A stretch of 64,000 bases of DNA from Halohasta salina (GTDB taxonomy: Archaea; Halobacteriota; Halobacteria; Halobacteriales; Haloferacaceae): the NCBI RefSeq assembly GCF_024178165.1, contig NZ_JAMZIE010000006.1, positions 1-64,000 of the forward strand, given 5' to 3'. Every line of letters begins with the position of its first letter. Position 1 is the stretch's first letter. The notes under the pieces were generated by a model. The model was not told where the DNA came from. It did no database searches and worked only from the letters and a program-made list of their open reading frames with translations. A program made the translations under genes and the position numbers. Shown in pieces: positions 33,881 to 42,224 of the stretch.

Positions 33881-35587
33881 CTACGGATAGGGGTGGAACG
33901 GTCGGTCGAGTCGTGGCTCGAAGCCGAGGGACTGCGGCACGCTCTCGGCCCGCTCGCCGAAGTAGGGGTCGCCGGTAAACAGCGGCTGGGCGGCCGGGAT
34001 GACTACCCGGATCGCTTCGAAGCCGAGCCCCTCGACATCCCGCGTCGTGAGCCGGGCGGCGTAGCTCGCGAGGCCGACATCGTCGACCCGATCGACGACC
34101 GCTTCGAGTTCCTCACGGCCGGTTAGGGAGGGCTTACCGAGGGACGACGCCGGGATGCGGTCGGCGGCGTCGACGAACTCACGAGCGACATCGGGGAAGT
34201 CGGCGTACTCACCGATGGCCCCGCTCTCGTCGGCGGCGGCCTCGGGACCGAGCGCGCGCAGCTCCATCCAGTTCTGGAGTGCCTCCGCGAGCGCCGACCG
34301 GACGGCGGCGTTCGGATCGAGATCGGCCGCCGAGCCGACGGCGAACCGGGGCCACTCGCCGTCGCGGTGGACTGCGACTGCGACGACCGGGACGTCGACG
34401 TCCTGTGTGACCAACAGCGGCGTCACCGACAGCGATTCGGCTCGCGCCCGTTTTCGCAGTTCGTCGACGGCCGGGTCGTCGACCGCCAACCCCAACGGTT
34501 CGAACGTCGAGTACCACGCCAGCATCGTCGCGTCGCGCTCGATAACCTCGTAGAGCCCCGAGAGGGTGGCCTCGACCGTCGAGTTACCGAGGCCCAGCCC
34601 CGTGGTGATCGGCGGGCGGTACCGGCGGGTCGGCGGCGGGAACTGGACGAACTCGGCGGGCAGCGAGACGCGCTCTTCGGTCCGCAGATCGACACCGTCG
34701 ACCCACTCGATCCGTTGCTCCGGATCAGGGGTCTCGGCGTCGTCGGGGCGGACGAATCGGCTCGGCGGGACCGGCCGACTGCGGGTCCGCACGGAGCCGC
34801 CGTCGAGGTCCCCCCGCCGGTAGACGCCCGCAGCGTAGCGTTCCAGCGCCTCGCCGAGGGCCTTCATGTAGGCGCGGTCCCAGTCGGGGTCGACGCCGGC
34901 GGCGAACTCCGCGGCCCGAACGTCGCTGAAGCCGGTCGTGTCGGCGGTCGCGGCGATGTAGTAGGGGACCGGGAACGACTCCCGTTCGCCGACCTCCGTG
35001 ATGAGCCCCACTCGATCGTCGACCGCGCGTTCGGCCCGCGAGAGGGCGTCTTCGACGCCGACCGAGCGGTGGGCGAGTTCGAACGCCCCCGCCTCGGTGG
35101 ACTCACACTCACAGCCCGGCACCGGAAGGAACGTCCGCTCCTGCCACGGGAGTTCGACGATCCGACCGGCCGCCCGGTCGCCCGACAGCAGCCCGATCAA
35201 CTCGGAGCCGGCGACCGCGCCGGCCAGCCGCACCGTCGACCGGGAGCCGCTGGGCTCGCCGCCGGCGGTCCCGTCGCTGGCGGCGACGCGCTGGCGGAGA
35301 CACCGGAAACAGCCCGCGTCGGGGCCGTACAGCGAGACGGTCGCATCGACCGACGGCTGGGGGTGGCCACCGATCCCGCCGATCTCGACGGCCACCCAGC
35401 GGTCGAAGGCGTCGGTCGCCGTCTCGAAGACCCCGGCCCCGGAGGGGGCGACGACCGCGCCGACCGCCGGCGTGTCGCTGGCGCTGATCGCCGTCGGCTC
35501 CAGTTCTCTGATCGAACAGTCGACGTCCTCACAGGCGGCCCGAAGCGCTGCTGCGGCGGGGCCGCTGCCGACGAGACCGATTTCCAT
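33881..35587 (-). CDS. Orphan YcaO-domain protein with E1-like N-terminus
   Basis: 568 residues from the ATG giving MEIGLVGSGPAAAAL. The N-terminal 200 residues look like a truncated E1/Rossmann-type domain with CFRCLRQRV and later PGCECE, as in TOMM cyclodehydratase partners. The C-terminal YcaO domain has the ATP-site patterns EALERYAAG, GLYEVIERDATML and ALAEALQNWMELR, and ends PFHPYP, like the proline-rich tail of peptide cyclodehydratases. YcaO enzymes make azolines or thioamides from peptide backbones. No precursor peptide, TfuA or dehydrogenase is visible nearby, so the substrate is unknown. Confidence 0.85.
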   Translation of the reverse strand: MEIGLVGSGPAAAALRAACEDVDCSIRELEPTAISASDTPAVGAVVAPSGAGVFETATDAFDRWVAVEIGGIGGHPQPSVDATVSLYGPDAGCFRCLRQRVAASDGTAGGEPSGSRSTVRLAGAVAGSELIGLLSGDRAAGRIVELPWQERTFLPVPGCECESTEAGAFELAHRSVGVEDALSRAERAVDDRVGLITEVGERESFPVPYYIAATADTTGFSDVRAAEFAAGVDPDWDRAYMKALGEALERYAAGVYRRGDLDGGSVRTRSRPVPPSRFVRPDDAETPDPEQRIEWVDGVDLRTEERVSLPAEFVQFPPPTRRYRPPITTGLGLGNSTVEATLSGLYEVIERDATMLAWYSTFEPLGLAVDDPAVDELRKRARAESLSVTPLLVTQDVDVPVVAVAVHRDGEWPRFAVGSAADLDPNAAVRSALAEALQNWMELRALGPEAAADESGAIGEYADFPDVAREFVDAADRIPASSLGKPSLTGREELEAVVDRVDDVGLASYAARLTTRDVEGLGFEAIRVVIPAAQPLFTGDPYFGERAESVPQSLGFEPRLDRPFHPYP

Positions 35588-35647
35588 ACGTCGACTGATC
35601 GCGGGGACCACAAGAACGCGCCGATGGCGACCGGTCGCAACCGGTCG

Positions 35648-36466
35648 CTACTCGATGAGTTGCTGGCTGATGTCGGCGAGCTCGTCGGGGTCGGCTTCCC
35701 GGAGCCGGTCGTCGCCGAGCTGGAGGCGGAGCCGTGGCCGGCCGACGTCGATGGGGACCTTCTCGGTGGCGATCAGATCCATGTCTTCGAGCCGAGTTTT
35801 CGTCCGCGAGAAGGTGGCCTTGCTGGCGATTCCGACGTCCTCGCCCCACTTGGAGATGTCGTACAGCAGGACCTCGTTTCGCGCCGCGACCAGAAGCGAG
35901 ATCGTCACCTCGTCGAGCCCTTCGCCGTCGCCGCGGGCGGTTTCGAGGCCGGCCAGCACGGCGTCGAAGTCCGCCCGGACGTCCTCGCCGATGTCGGAGG
36001 CCAGCGTCTCTCTGACCCGTGAGATCGGCGGCGTTCGGAGGCCGAACGGTTCGGCGTCGTCCCATCGGGCGTCGTAGCTCTCGCGGGCGCTTTCGACGAA
36101 CGTGTCGTCGTCGGTCGTCAGCGCGCCGATCCGATCGCCGGCCGCTACCAGCGCCTGAACCGACGCCGTCGAGAGGAGCAACGCGTTTGCCGCCGGCTCG
36201 GCCAGCGTCCGGATCGACAGCTGGCCGGCGTCGATCAGGTCGGCCGCGCGGCTGGCCACGAGGAAATCCTCCATCGTCTCCTTGAGCACTCGCTCCTCGG
36301 CGAGCAGTCGTACCGCCGGGAGCTCGCCGTCGAACGCCGTGGCAACGTCGACCAGTGCCCGGATCGCGGTCTCGGTCGGATCGACCAACAGCAGGTCGTC
36401 GGTTGCTTCTGTGAGGGCAGTCTGCAGGATATCAGTAATATCCTGTTCGAGTAAATTTGGGGCCAT
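35648..36466 (-). CDS. tbsP: TbsP-like transcriptional regulator
   Basis: 272 residues. An N-terminal alpha/beta domain (about 1-130, NLLEQDITDILQTALTEATD, LLLVDPTETAIRALVD) is followed by a C-terminal winged-helix-like region (LLVAARNEVLLYDISKWG, GIASKATFSRTKTRLEDM). I associate this family (formerly DUF5821) with TbsP, a second regulator of gluconeogenic and glycolytic genes beside TrmB in Haloferax. An AT-rich TATA-like site lies about 30 nt upstream at 36495-36503. The symbol is tentative. Confidence 0.6.
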   Translation of the reverse strand: MAPNLLEQDITDILQTALTEATDDLLLVDPTETAIRALVDVATAFDGELPAVRLLAEERVLKETMEDFLVASRAADLIDAGQLSIRTLAEPAANALLLSTASVQALVAAGDRIGALTTDDDTFVESARESYDARWDDAEPFGLRTPPISRVRETLASDIGEDVRADFDAVLAGLETARGDGEGLDEVTISLLVAARNEVLLYDISKWGEDVGIASKATFSRTKTRLEDMDLIATEKVPIDVGRPRLRLQLGDDRLREADPDELADISQQLIE

Positions 36467-36688
36467 CTATGGTATGGTATAATGCAATAACTTCTATTTA
36501 ATATTGTCGGGTCGTTTCAACCTCATTAGTCGCTCCAACACTAAATTAAGCGTGGAGGGTCGTCATTGAACGGTTGTTGTGTCATTAAATCACAAAATAC
36601 TGTCGGTCGATCGACCGGTGTGGGCCGGGGGCGGCGATCGGTCGACTCCGAGGATATAAATGCGAACGCGCTGGAGGCCAACCAGACC
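36467..36688. promoter_or_regulatory. Divergent promoter region, tbsP-like and helicase genes
   Basis: 222 nt. A minus-strand TATA-like ATTAAATAG at 36495-36503 serves the regulator; a plus-strand TATAAA at 36655-36660 lies 29-34 nt before the helicase GTG. A perfect 14-bp palindrome CGGTCGATCGACCG is at 36604-36617. Nothing else gene-like is seen. Confidence 0.5.
36604..36617. repeat. 14-bp perfect palindrome in a promoter
   Basis: CGGTCGATCGACCG, self-complementary over all 14 bases, about 40 nt upstream of the helicase TATA box. Candidate operator or chance sequence in GC-rich DNA. Confidence 0.4.
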
Positions 36689-39175
36689 GTGTCAACCGAC
36701 GAACCACCCGACTGGGAGCGGTATTTCGGCTTCGAGCGGCCCTACGAGAACCAGGCCGACGCCATCGAGGCCGCCATCGAGACCGTTCGTGCCGAGGGGT
36801 ATCTCGCAATGGAGGGTCCCTGCGGCACCGGCAAGACGATGGCCGCGCTCACCGCCGCGGCGTCCCTCCTCCGGGAGACCGATCGGTTCGAGAACGTCGT
36901 CGTCGCCACCCCCGTCAAACAGCAGCGCCAGCAGTTTGTCGAGGATCTGCGGACCATCAACCGGGGACTCGACGAACCGCTTTCGGGCGTCGGCCTCGTC
37001 GGTAAGGCCGACCTCTGTCCCTACGGGCGCGAAGACTCCTTTCCGCCGGACACGAGCGTCCAATCGCGGTGTGAGGAACTCCGCGAGACGACCGCGGATC
37101 TCGTCCGCGCCGAGGAGTCGGGCAGCCAGCGCGTCGACACTGCCGGTGGGTCGACTGCCCCCGACTCGGCCACGCCCGCCTCGCCCGACCTCGACGGCGA
37201 GGCCGGACCGGAGCCCGCTGTCGTCATCGAGGGCACCGACGACGCGGCCGACCAGTGGTGGGACGCCGACCGCGCCCGCGAGCTCGCCGACACCGCCCGT
37301 CGGGACCTGAGCGGGGGCGACGACGATCCCCTCGAAACCGCGGGTGTCTCCGCCCCGTACGGCACTGCACAGCCCGCGGCTCCCGCCGCGTTCACCGACG
37401 ACGAGTCGACGCCGCTCTACTGTCCGTTCGAGGCCGACTGGTACGCCCGCGAGGCCGGCTCGCCGGTCGGCTTCGAGGCGGGCACCGACCACGTGCTGTC
37501 GACCCGCGAGTTCCTCCCGGCGGCCGTCGAGGCAGGTACCTGCCCGCACCGCGTTATGAGTGTCCTACTGGAGAACGCCGACGTGGTAGTCGGCAACTAT
37601 AATCACTTGTTCGACAGTCGGACCCGCCACCTCACCGAGTCGATCCTCGACGAGCGGACGCTGGTGATCGTCGACGAGGCCCATCGGCTCGAAGAACGCG
37701 TCCGGGATCTGCTGAGCGACACCGTGGGGCGGGTGACGCTCAAACAGGCCCGGCGGGATCTCGGGACGCTGCTCGAACGGGCCCGCCAACACCCTGACAA
37801 CCGCGAGCGGATCGAGTCGGGACTCGCCGACCACGACGTCCCCTACGAGGCACTCGAACGTGCCTACCGGTTCTACGGCGAGGCCATCGAGTGGCTCGAC
37901 CGGCGGGTCGAGACGGCACTCGACGAGCGGTTCGACGGCTACGGGACCGGCTTCGTGACCGAGGTGTTGCCCGACGAGCGGGTCGAACTCGAACTCCGCG
38001 ATCCCGAGGTCGACGAGCCCGACGCCTTCACCGCGTGGGCCGAGGGGGCGGGCTACACGGGGAATTTCTTCCGGACGCTGGGGGCTGTCGGCGCAGCCGT
38101 CGAGGACGTCTGCTCACAGCAGGGGATCGACCGCGACTGTGTCTGTACGGCCACTGGCGTCCTGTTCGCTCGGTGGTGGAGCCGCGACCACACCGCGTTC
38201 TTCCGGGAGATCACGCTGGAACCCAGCGACTCCGAGTACCGCGACCCCGACTATCCGTGGCAGACTGTCTACAACGCCTCGTTGGTGATGTACAACTGCA
38301 TCCCCTCCGAACAGGTCCGGGAGATCCTCGGCGAGTTCGGCGGCGGGATCCTGATGAGCGCGACACTCGAACCGATTCCGATCTTCGAAGCCGTCAGCGG
38401 ACTCGAGTCGTTGTCGACTCGCTCGCCGGACGACGAGGGAGCCACGCGCCGGGTCGACCGGCGGAGCTACGACCTGCAGTTTCCGGTGTCGAACCGCGAG
38501 AGCTGGATCGTCGACGTCATGCCGTTTACCGCCCGCAACCGGGGGCCGCCGACCGCAGACAACCACAACGAGACCAGAGAGCGCTACGCCTACGCGGCCC
38601 GCGAGATCGCCCGGAGCCACGGCAACGTCCTTTTGGCGTATCCGAACTACGCCGAAGCCGAATGGGCCGCCGGGCGACTCCGAGAGTCGGTCGACAAACC
38701 CGTGGTGCTCGACCGGTCGTCGTCCCACGAGGAGACCCAACGACTCAAATCGCAGTTCTTCGGTGACGACCACAGCGTGTTGGTCACCAGCACCCGTGGG
38801 ACGTTGACCGAAGGCGTCGACTACGACGGCGAGAAGCTTCACACCTGTGCAGTGTTCGGCGTCCCGTTGGTCAACATCGGTTCGCCCCGCGTGCAGGCGG
38901 TCAAACACGCATACGGCGATCGGTTCGGTGCCGACAACGCCTTCCCCTACGCGCTAACGGTCCCTGCTGTCCGGCAGGTCCGGCAGGCCATCGGCCGCGT
39001 GCTGCGCGGCCCCGACGAACGTGGGGTTCGGATCCTCGTCGGCGAGCGATACCTCCCCGACCGGCCGCGGTCGGTGCGGCCCTTCCTGTCGGCCCAAGAA
39101 CGCCGCGAGTTCGACCGGCTCACGCCCGAGTTCCTCGCCGACCAGCTCGCGGCGTTCTGGGACGGGGGAGAGTGA
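36689..39175 (+). CDS. XPD/Rad3-like DNA helicase (large)
   Basis: 828 residues from the GTG at 36689, chosen because TATAAA at 36655 fits a leaderless start there; an ATG at 36566 would lie upstream of that box. Motifs: Walker A GPCGTGKTMAA, Fe-S cysteines (DLCPYGRED, SRCEEL, LYCPFEADW, GTCPHRVM), DEAH box VIVDEAHRLEE, ILMSATLEP, GVPLVNIG, and QAIGRVLRGPDERGVR. A long acidic insertion (about 130-240) splits the cysteine cluster. Likely a repair helicase; unlike the first XPD-like gene in length and insert. Confidence 0.88.
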   Translation: MSTDEPPDWERYFGFERPYENQADAIEAAIETVRAEGYLAMEGPCGTGKTMAALTAAASLLRETDRFENVVVATPVKQQRQQFVEDLRTINRGLDEPLSGVGLVGKADLCPYGREDSFPPDTSVQSRCEELRETTADLVRAEESGSQRVDTAGGSTAPDSATPASPDLDGEAGPEPAVVIEGTDDAADQWWDADRARELADTARRDLSGGDDDPLETAGVSAPYGTAQPAAPAAFTDDESTPLYCPFEADWYAREAGSPVGFEAGTDHVLSTREFLPAAVEAGTCPHRVMSVLLENADVVVGNYNHLFDSRTRHLTESILDERTLVIVDEAHRLEERVRDLLSDTVGRVTLKQARRDLGTLLERARQHPDNRERIESGLADHDVPYEALERAYRFYGEAIEWLDRRVETALDERFDGYGTGFVTEVLPDERVELELRDPEVDEPDAFTAWAEGAGYTGNFFRTLGAVGAAVEDVCSQQGIDRDCVCTATGVLFARWWSRDHTAFFREITLEPSDSEYRDPDYPWQTVYNASLVMYNCIPSEQVREILGEFGGGILMSATLEPIPIFEAVSGLESLSTRSPDDEGATRRVDRRSYDLQFPVSNRESWIVDVMPFTARNRGPPTADNHNETRERYAYAAREIARSHGNVLLAYPNYAEAEWAAGRLRESVDKPVVLDRSSSHEETQRLKSQFFGDDHSVLVTSTRGTLTEGVDYDGEKLHTCAVFGVPLVNIGSPRVQAVKHAYGDRFGADNAFPYALTVPAVRQVRQAIGRVLRGPDERGVRILVGERYLPDRPRSVRPFLSAQERREFDRLTPEFLADQLAAFWDGGE

Positions 39176-39245
39176 CCCCGTAGCCGGTACCTACTGTCCG
39201 ATAACTTGTCGGTAACTAAGATGCTTCTCGGTGACGGTCGACGAA

Positions 39246-39389
39246 ATGTCGGAGTCATCACTGTACCACCTCGTCTGCCGAGAGTGCGCCGAAGAACAGG
39301 TCGTTGAGTCGGCCGCAGCGGCAAAACAGCGTGCGGCCGACCACGAGGCGCTCACCGGCCACCGGTTGGACTTCGCACGGGTCGCCTGA
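39246..39389 (+). CDS. Small CxxC protein
   Basis: 47 residues: MSESSLYHLVCRECAEE, a helical Ala-rich segment (VVESAAAAKQRAADHEALTG) and HRLDFARVA. A CxxC and two histidines could bind one zinc ion (CxxC...H...H). Similar short proteins occur in other haloarchaea; function unknown. It follows the helicase by 70 nt. Confidence 0.55.
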   Translation: MSESSLYHLVCRECAEEQVVESAAAAKQRAADHEALTGHRLDFARVA

Positions 39390-39418
39390 GTCGTCTGGGT
39401 CCCGCGAGCCGACTCCCG

Positions 39419-39754
39419 TTAGGCGGCGGCTTCGTCGAGTGCGTCTATGAGGTCGTCCTTCTCTTGGACACCGATCACGCGGTCGACCGACTCGCCGTTG
39501 TGGTAGAACTCCAGGGTCGGAACGCTGCGGATCCCCTTCGAACTGGCGAACGCCTGTAGCTCGTCGATATCCACCTTGAGAACGGCCGCGTCGGTCTCAT
39601 CGGCGATCTCCTCGACGGTCGGTTCAAGCATCTTGCAGGGGCCACACCAGTCGGCGTAGTAGTCGACGAGAACCAGCCCGTGGGAGTCGACGAGTTCTTC
39701 GAAGTGATCTTCATCTTCGACGTGGATCGGCTCGGAGGTCGTTGTGGTGCTCAT
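39419..39754 (-). CDS. trxA: Thioredoxin
   Basis: 111 residues with the active site ADWCGPCKMLEP (near residue 36) and cis-Pro segment SVPTLEFYHNG. It is a general cytoplasmic disulfide reductase. An acidic N-terminal lead of about 15 residues is haloarchaeal-typical. Convergent with the CxxC protein gene, 29 nt apart. A thioredoxin reductase would have to come from elsewhere, since the flavoprotein at 2.3 kb lacks CxxC. Confidence 0.93.
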   Translation of the reverse strand: MSTTTTSEPIHVEDEDHFEELVDSHGLVLVDYYADWCGPCKMLEPTVEEIADETDAAVLKVDIDELQAFASSKGIRSVPTLEFYHNGESVDRVIGVQEKDDLIDALDEAAA

Positions 39755-39826
39755 GCCATCACCTACAGGCTCGAACAGTATAACAGTTGCAGGCGCGTGT
39801 CACGGTATCGCACGACCGTCGGCTCG

Positions 39827-40498
39827 CTACTCCGCTGCCGGGACGGTGTAGCGCAACAGAACACCGTCGTCGACCCGTTCGACGGCCGCCAGCGAAAGCC
39901 GGGGAAACCCGTCGACGAATCCGTCGCCGTCGGCGAGCGTCGGCGCGTCCCGACCACCGATGACGAGCGAGCCGACGTACACTGTTAGCCTGTCTATAAG
40001 CTCGTTTTCGATGACTGAAAAGATCAGTTCACCACCGCCTTCGACCAGTAGGCTGTTGATACCGGCGGCTTCGAGTTCGGCGACAGCGGCTGGCAGGTCG
40101 ACGCGGTCATCGCCGGCGACGATCACCTCCGCGCCAGCGTCCCGCAACGCTCGCCGTCGGGTCTCGGGGGCGGTCGCCGAGACGAGGACGTAGGTCTCGG
40201 CGGCGTCGTCGCAGATCCGCCCTTCCGGTGGGGTTCGGCCGCGGGAGTCGACGACGACCCGGGCCGGATTGGCGGGCCAACCCTGCTCGCGTCGCTGTTG
40301 TTGTCGTTCGGGATCGTCGAGTGTGAGGTGTGGATCGTCGGCGAGGACGGTGCCGATGCCGACGGCGACGGCGTCGACCTCCCGTCGGATACGGTCGACG
40401 CGGTCGAAGTCCTCGGGGCCGCTGATCTCGATCTGCTCGCGGCGGCGCGAGGAGAGCTTTCCGTCGGCGCTCATCGCGGCGTTGACGACGATATCCAT
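39827..40498 (-). CDS. Diaminohydroxy-ribosylaminopyrimidine 5'-phosphate reductase (RibD-C/RIB7 type)
   Basis: 223 residues from the ATG giving MDIVVNAAMSADGKLSS. Motifs: AMSADGK at the N-terminus, AVAVGIGTVLADDPHLT, INSLLVEGGGELIFS and the NADPH-binding AGAEVIV region. This is the stand-alone archaeal reductase acting after GTP cyclohydrolase in riboflavin and F420 chromophore synthesis. It is a single gene, with a 72-nt gap to trxA. Confidence 0.88.
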   Translation of the reverse strand: MDIVVNAAMSADGKLSSRRREQIEISGPEDFDRVDRIRREVDAVAVGIGTVLADDPHLTLDDPERQQQRREQGWPANPARVVVDSRGRTPPEGRICDDAAETYVLVSATAPETRRRALRDAGAEVIVAGDDRVDLPAAVAELEAAGINSLLVEGGGELIFSVIENELIDRLTVYVGSLVIGGRDAPTLADGDGFVDGFPRLSLAAVERVDDGVLLRYTVPAAE

Positions 40499-40637
40499 GT
40501 CCCGACATCGGCCGTCGACCGCTTCGGCGTTTCGGTCCGGCCGGCGTGCACCCCGAGGTGGCCCGTGTAGTTCGTGGCAATGAACGAATATCTCAAACGG
40601 GCCAACTGATAAGTGGGGGTCAGGCGAATCCCACGGT

Positions 40638-41684
40638 ATGGATCCGCGCATACTTATGCTAGGCTGGGGGTTTCCACCGAACGTCACCGGCGGTCTCGAC
40701 ACGTGGGTGGGCGAAGTGTTCGAAGCCTTCGAACAGAAGGACGTCGACATCCAACTCCTGTTGCCGGCCGAGTACGCGCCCGAGGACCGCGAGGGAATCC
40801 ACAGCGTCCCGACCGGCGAGGGCGACATCATCACCCGTGTCGGCCGGATGAGCGACAAGTTCGTCGAACTGGCCGAGGATGCTGACATCGCCCACACCAA
40901 CGACTGGTTCGGCTACGGGCCGGGGCTCCGGGCCAAACGCGAGACCGAGGCCACGTGGGTCTCGGCGTTCCACTCGCTGTCGAGCGATCGCAACATCAAC
41001 CCACCCGAGCGGGAAGTCGAGACCGAACGCCGGGTCGCCAAGCAGTCCGACGTCCTCATCTCTGTCAGCGAGATCACCCGGCAGAACGTCCGCGAACTGT
41101 ACGAGGCGGACTCCCACGTCGTCCACAACGGCTTTTCCTCCCTGGAGACGACCGGCTTCGACGTCAAGGCCGATCTCGGTATCGAGGGGCCGATGCTGTT
41201 TTTCGTCGGTCGACACACCGACCAGAAGGGGATCAGCCACCTGCTGTATGCGATGGACAAGGTCAAAAACACCGACGCGACGCTCGTCCTCGGTGGCTCG
41301 GGCCACCAGACCGAGCACCTCAAGATGTTCGCCGAGCTGCTCGGCATCACCGACCGCGTGGAGTTCGCGGGCTACATTCCGGAGGACCAGCTCGGTGACT
41401 ACTACGCGGCGGCCGACGTCTTCATCTCGCCGTCGCGGGCCGAACCGTTCGGCCTGACGATCACCGAGGCACTCGCGGCGGACGCACAGGTCGTCGCCAC
41501 CGAAAGCGGTGTTCGGGAGACGCTGCCCGACGGCTGTCTCGTCGAGGTGACGACCGACTCCGACTCGATCGCTCGCGGCATCGACGAAGCCCTTGCCCGC
41601 GAGGGACCGCCCGAGTACGAGCCACGGACGTGGGACGAAGTCGCCGACGATCTCCTCGACGTGTACACCACCGCTCTCGAATAG
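40638..41684 (+). CDS. Family 4 glycosyltransferase
   Basis: 348 residues, GT-B fold. N-terminal MLGWGFPPNVTGGLDTWVGE is the usual GT4 glycine loop; C-terminal donor site has VGRHTDQKGISHLL, AGYIPEDQLGDYY and SPSRAEPFGLTITEALA (E-x7-E). It resembles glycogen-synthase-like GT4 enzymes of haloarchaea; the acceptor is unknown. Starts at an ATG; single gene. Confidence 0.88.
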   Translation: MDPRILMLGWGFPPNVTGGLDTWVGEVFEAFEQKDVDIQLLLPAEYAPEDREGIHSVPTGEGDIITRVGRMSDKFVELAEDADIAHTNDWFGYGPGLRAKRETEATWVSAFHSLSSDRNINPPEREVETERRVAKQSDVLISVSEITRQNVRELYEADSHVVHNGFSSLETTGFDVKADLGIEGPMLFFVGRHTDQKGISHLLYAMDKVKNTDATLVLGGSGHQTEHLKMFAELLGITDRVEFAGYIPEDQLGDYYAAADVFISPSRAEPFGLTITEALAADAQVVATESGVRETLPDGCLVEVTTDSDSIARGIDEALAREGPPEYEPRTWDEVADDLLDVYTTALE

Positions 41685-41745
41685 GCTCCCCGTCGACCCA
41701 ACGCGTTTTGCAGAATCCGCGCCCGTATACGTTGGCTACTGACCG

Positions 41746-42120
41746 CTAGGCACTGGCTACCGAACCGCGGAACACGGTGATTTCGGCGGCCGGTTCAGGA
41801 TGAGTGATCCGGAACCCGGTTCGGGTTTCGGTGACGCCGCGCGTGCTGACTTCGGGGTCGTCGGCGGGCTGGTAGGGGCTGTCACCCTCGGCGGGCTGGT
41901 AGGGACTGTCGGCCTGATACGGGCTGTCCGACGACTGGTAGGGGCTGTCCTGCTCTGCGGGCTCGCTCATGTCCTCCGGCGGGAAGTAGATGCGCTCGCC
42001 GCTGGCCGACTGGATTACGAAGGCGACGTCGTGTTTCCCGGTCACGTCGATGACGGTCCGGCCGTCCTCGATCCGGGTCGTGTAGGCGAACTCCTCGTCT
42101 GACGTCGGTGACTCGCTCAT
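41746..42120 (-). CDS. Haloarchaeal protein with four DSPYQ repeats
   Basis: 124 residues. A beta-rich first half (TTRIEDGRTVIDVTGKHDVA, ERIYFPPED) is followed by a low-complexity linker with four copies of DSPYQ (about residues 58-85, spaced by 2-6 residues), then a beta C-terminus. The repeats are acidic and aromatic and could bind a partner. Function unknown; divergent from rpa1. Confidence 0.6.
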   Translation of the reverse strand: MSESPTSDEEFAYTTRIEDGRTVIDVTGKHDVAFVIQSASGERIYFPPEDMSEPAEQDSPYQSSDSPYQADSPYQPAEGDSPYQPADDPEVSTRGVTETRTGFRITHPEPAAEITVFRGSVASA

Positions 42121-42193
42121 GCCCTACGGTGTGACGTCGACCCACTTAGCAGTTCCCCGCATCACCGCTGTGAGCCGCGGGTTGCGCACATGC

Positions 42194-42200
42194 TTTTTAC
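42194..42200 (+). promoter_or_regulatory. TATA-like box of the rpa1 operon
   Basis: TTTTTAC 25-31 nt before the ATG at 42225. A purine-rich GGAGAG just before the start could also act as a weak ribosome site. Confidence 0.45.
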
Positions 42201-42224
42201 TGTCGGCTGCCGAACGGAGAGACG

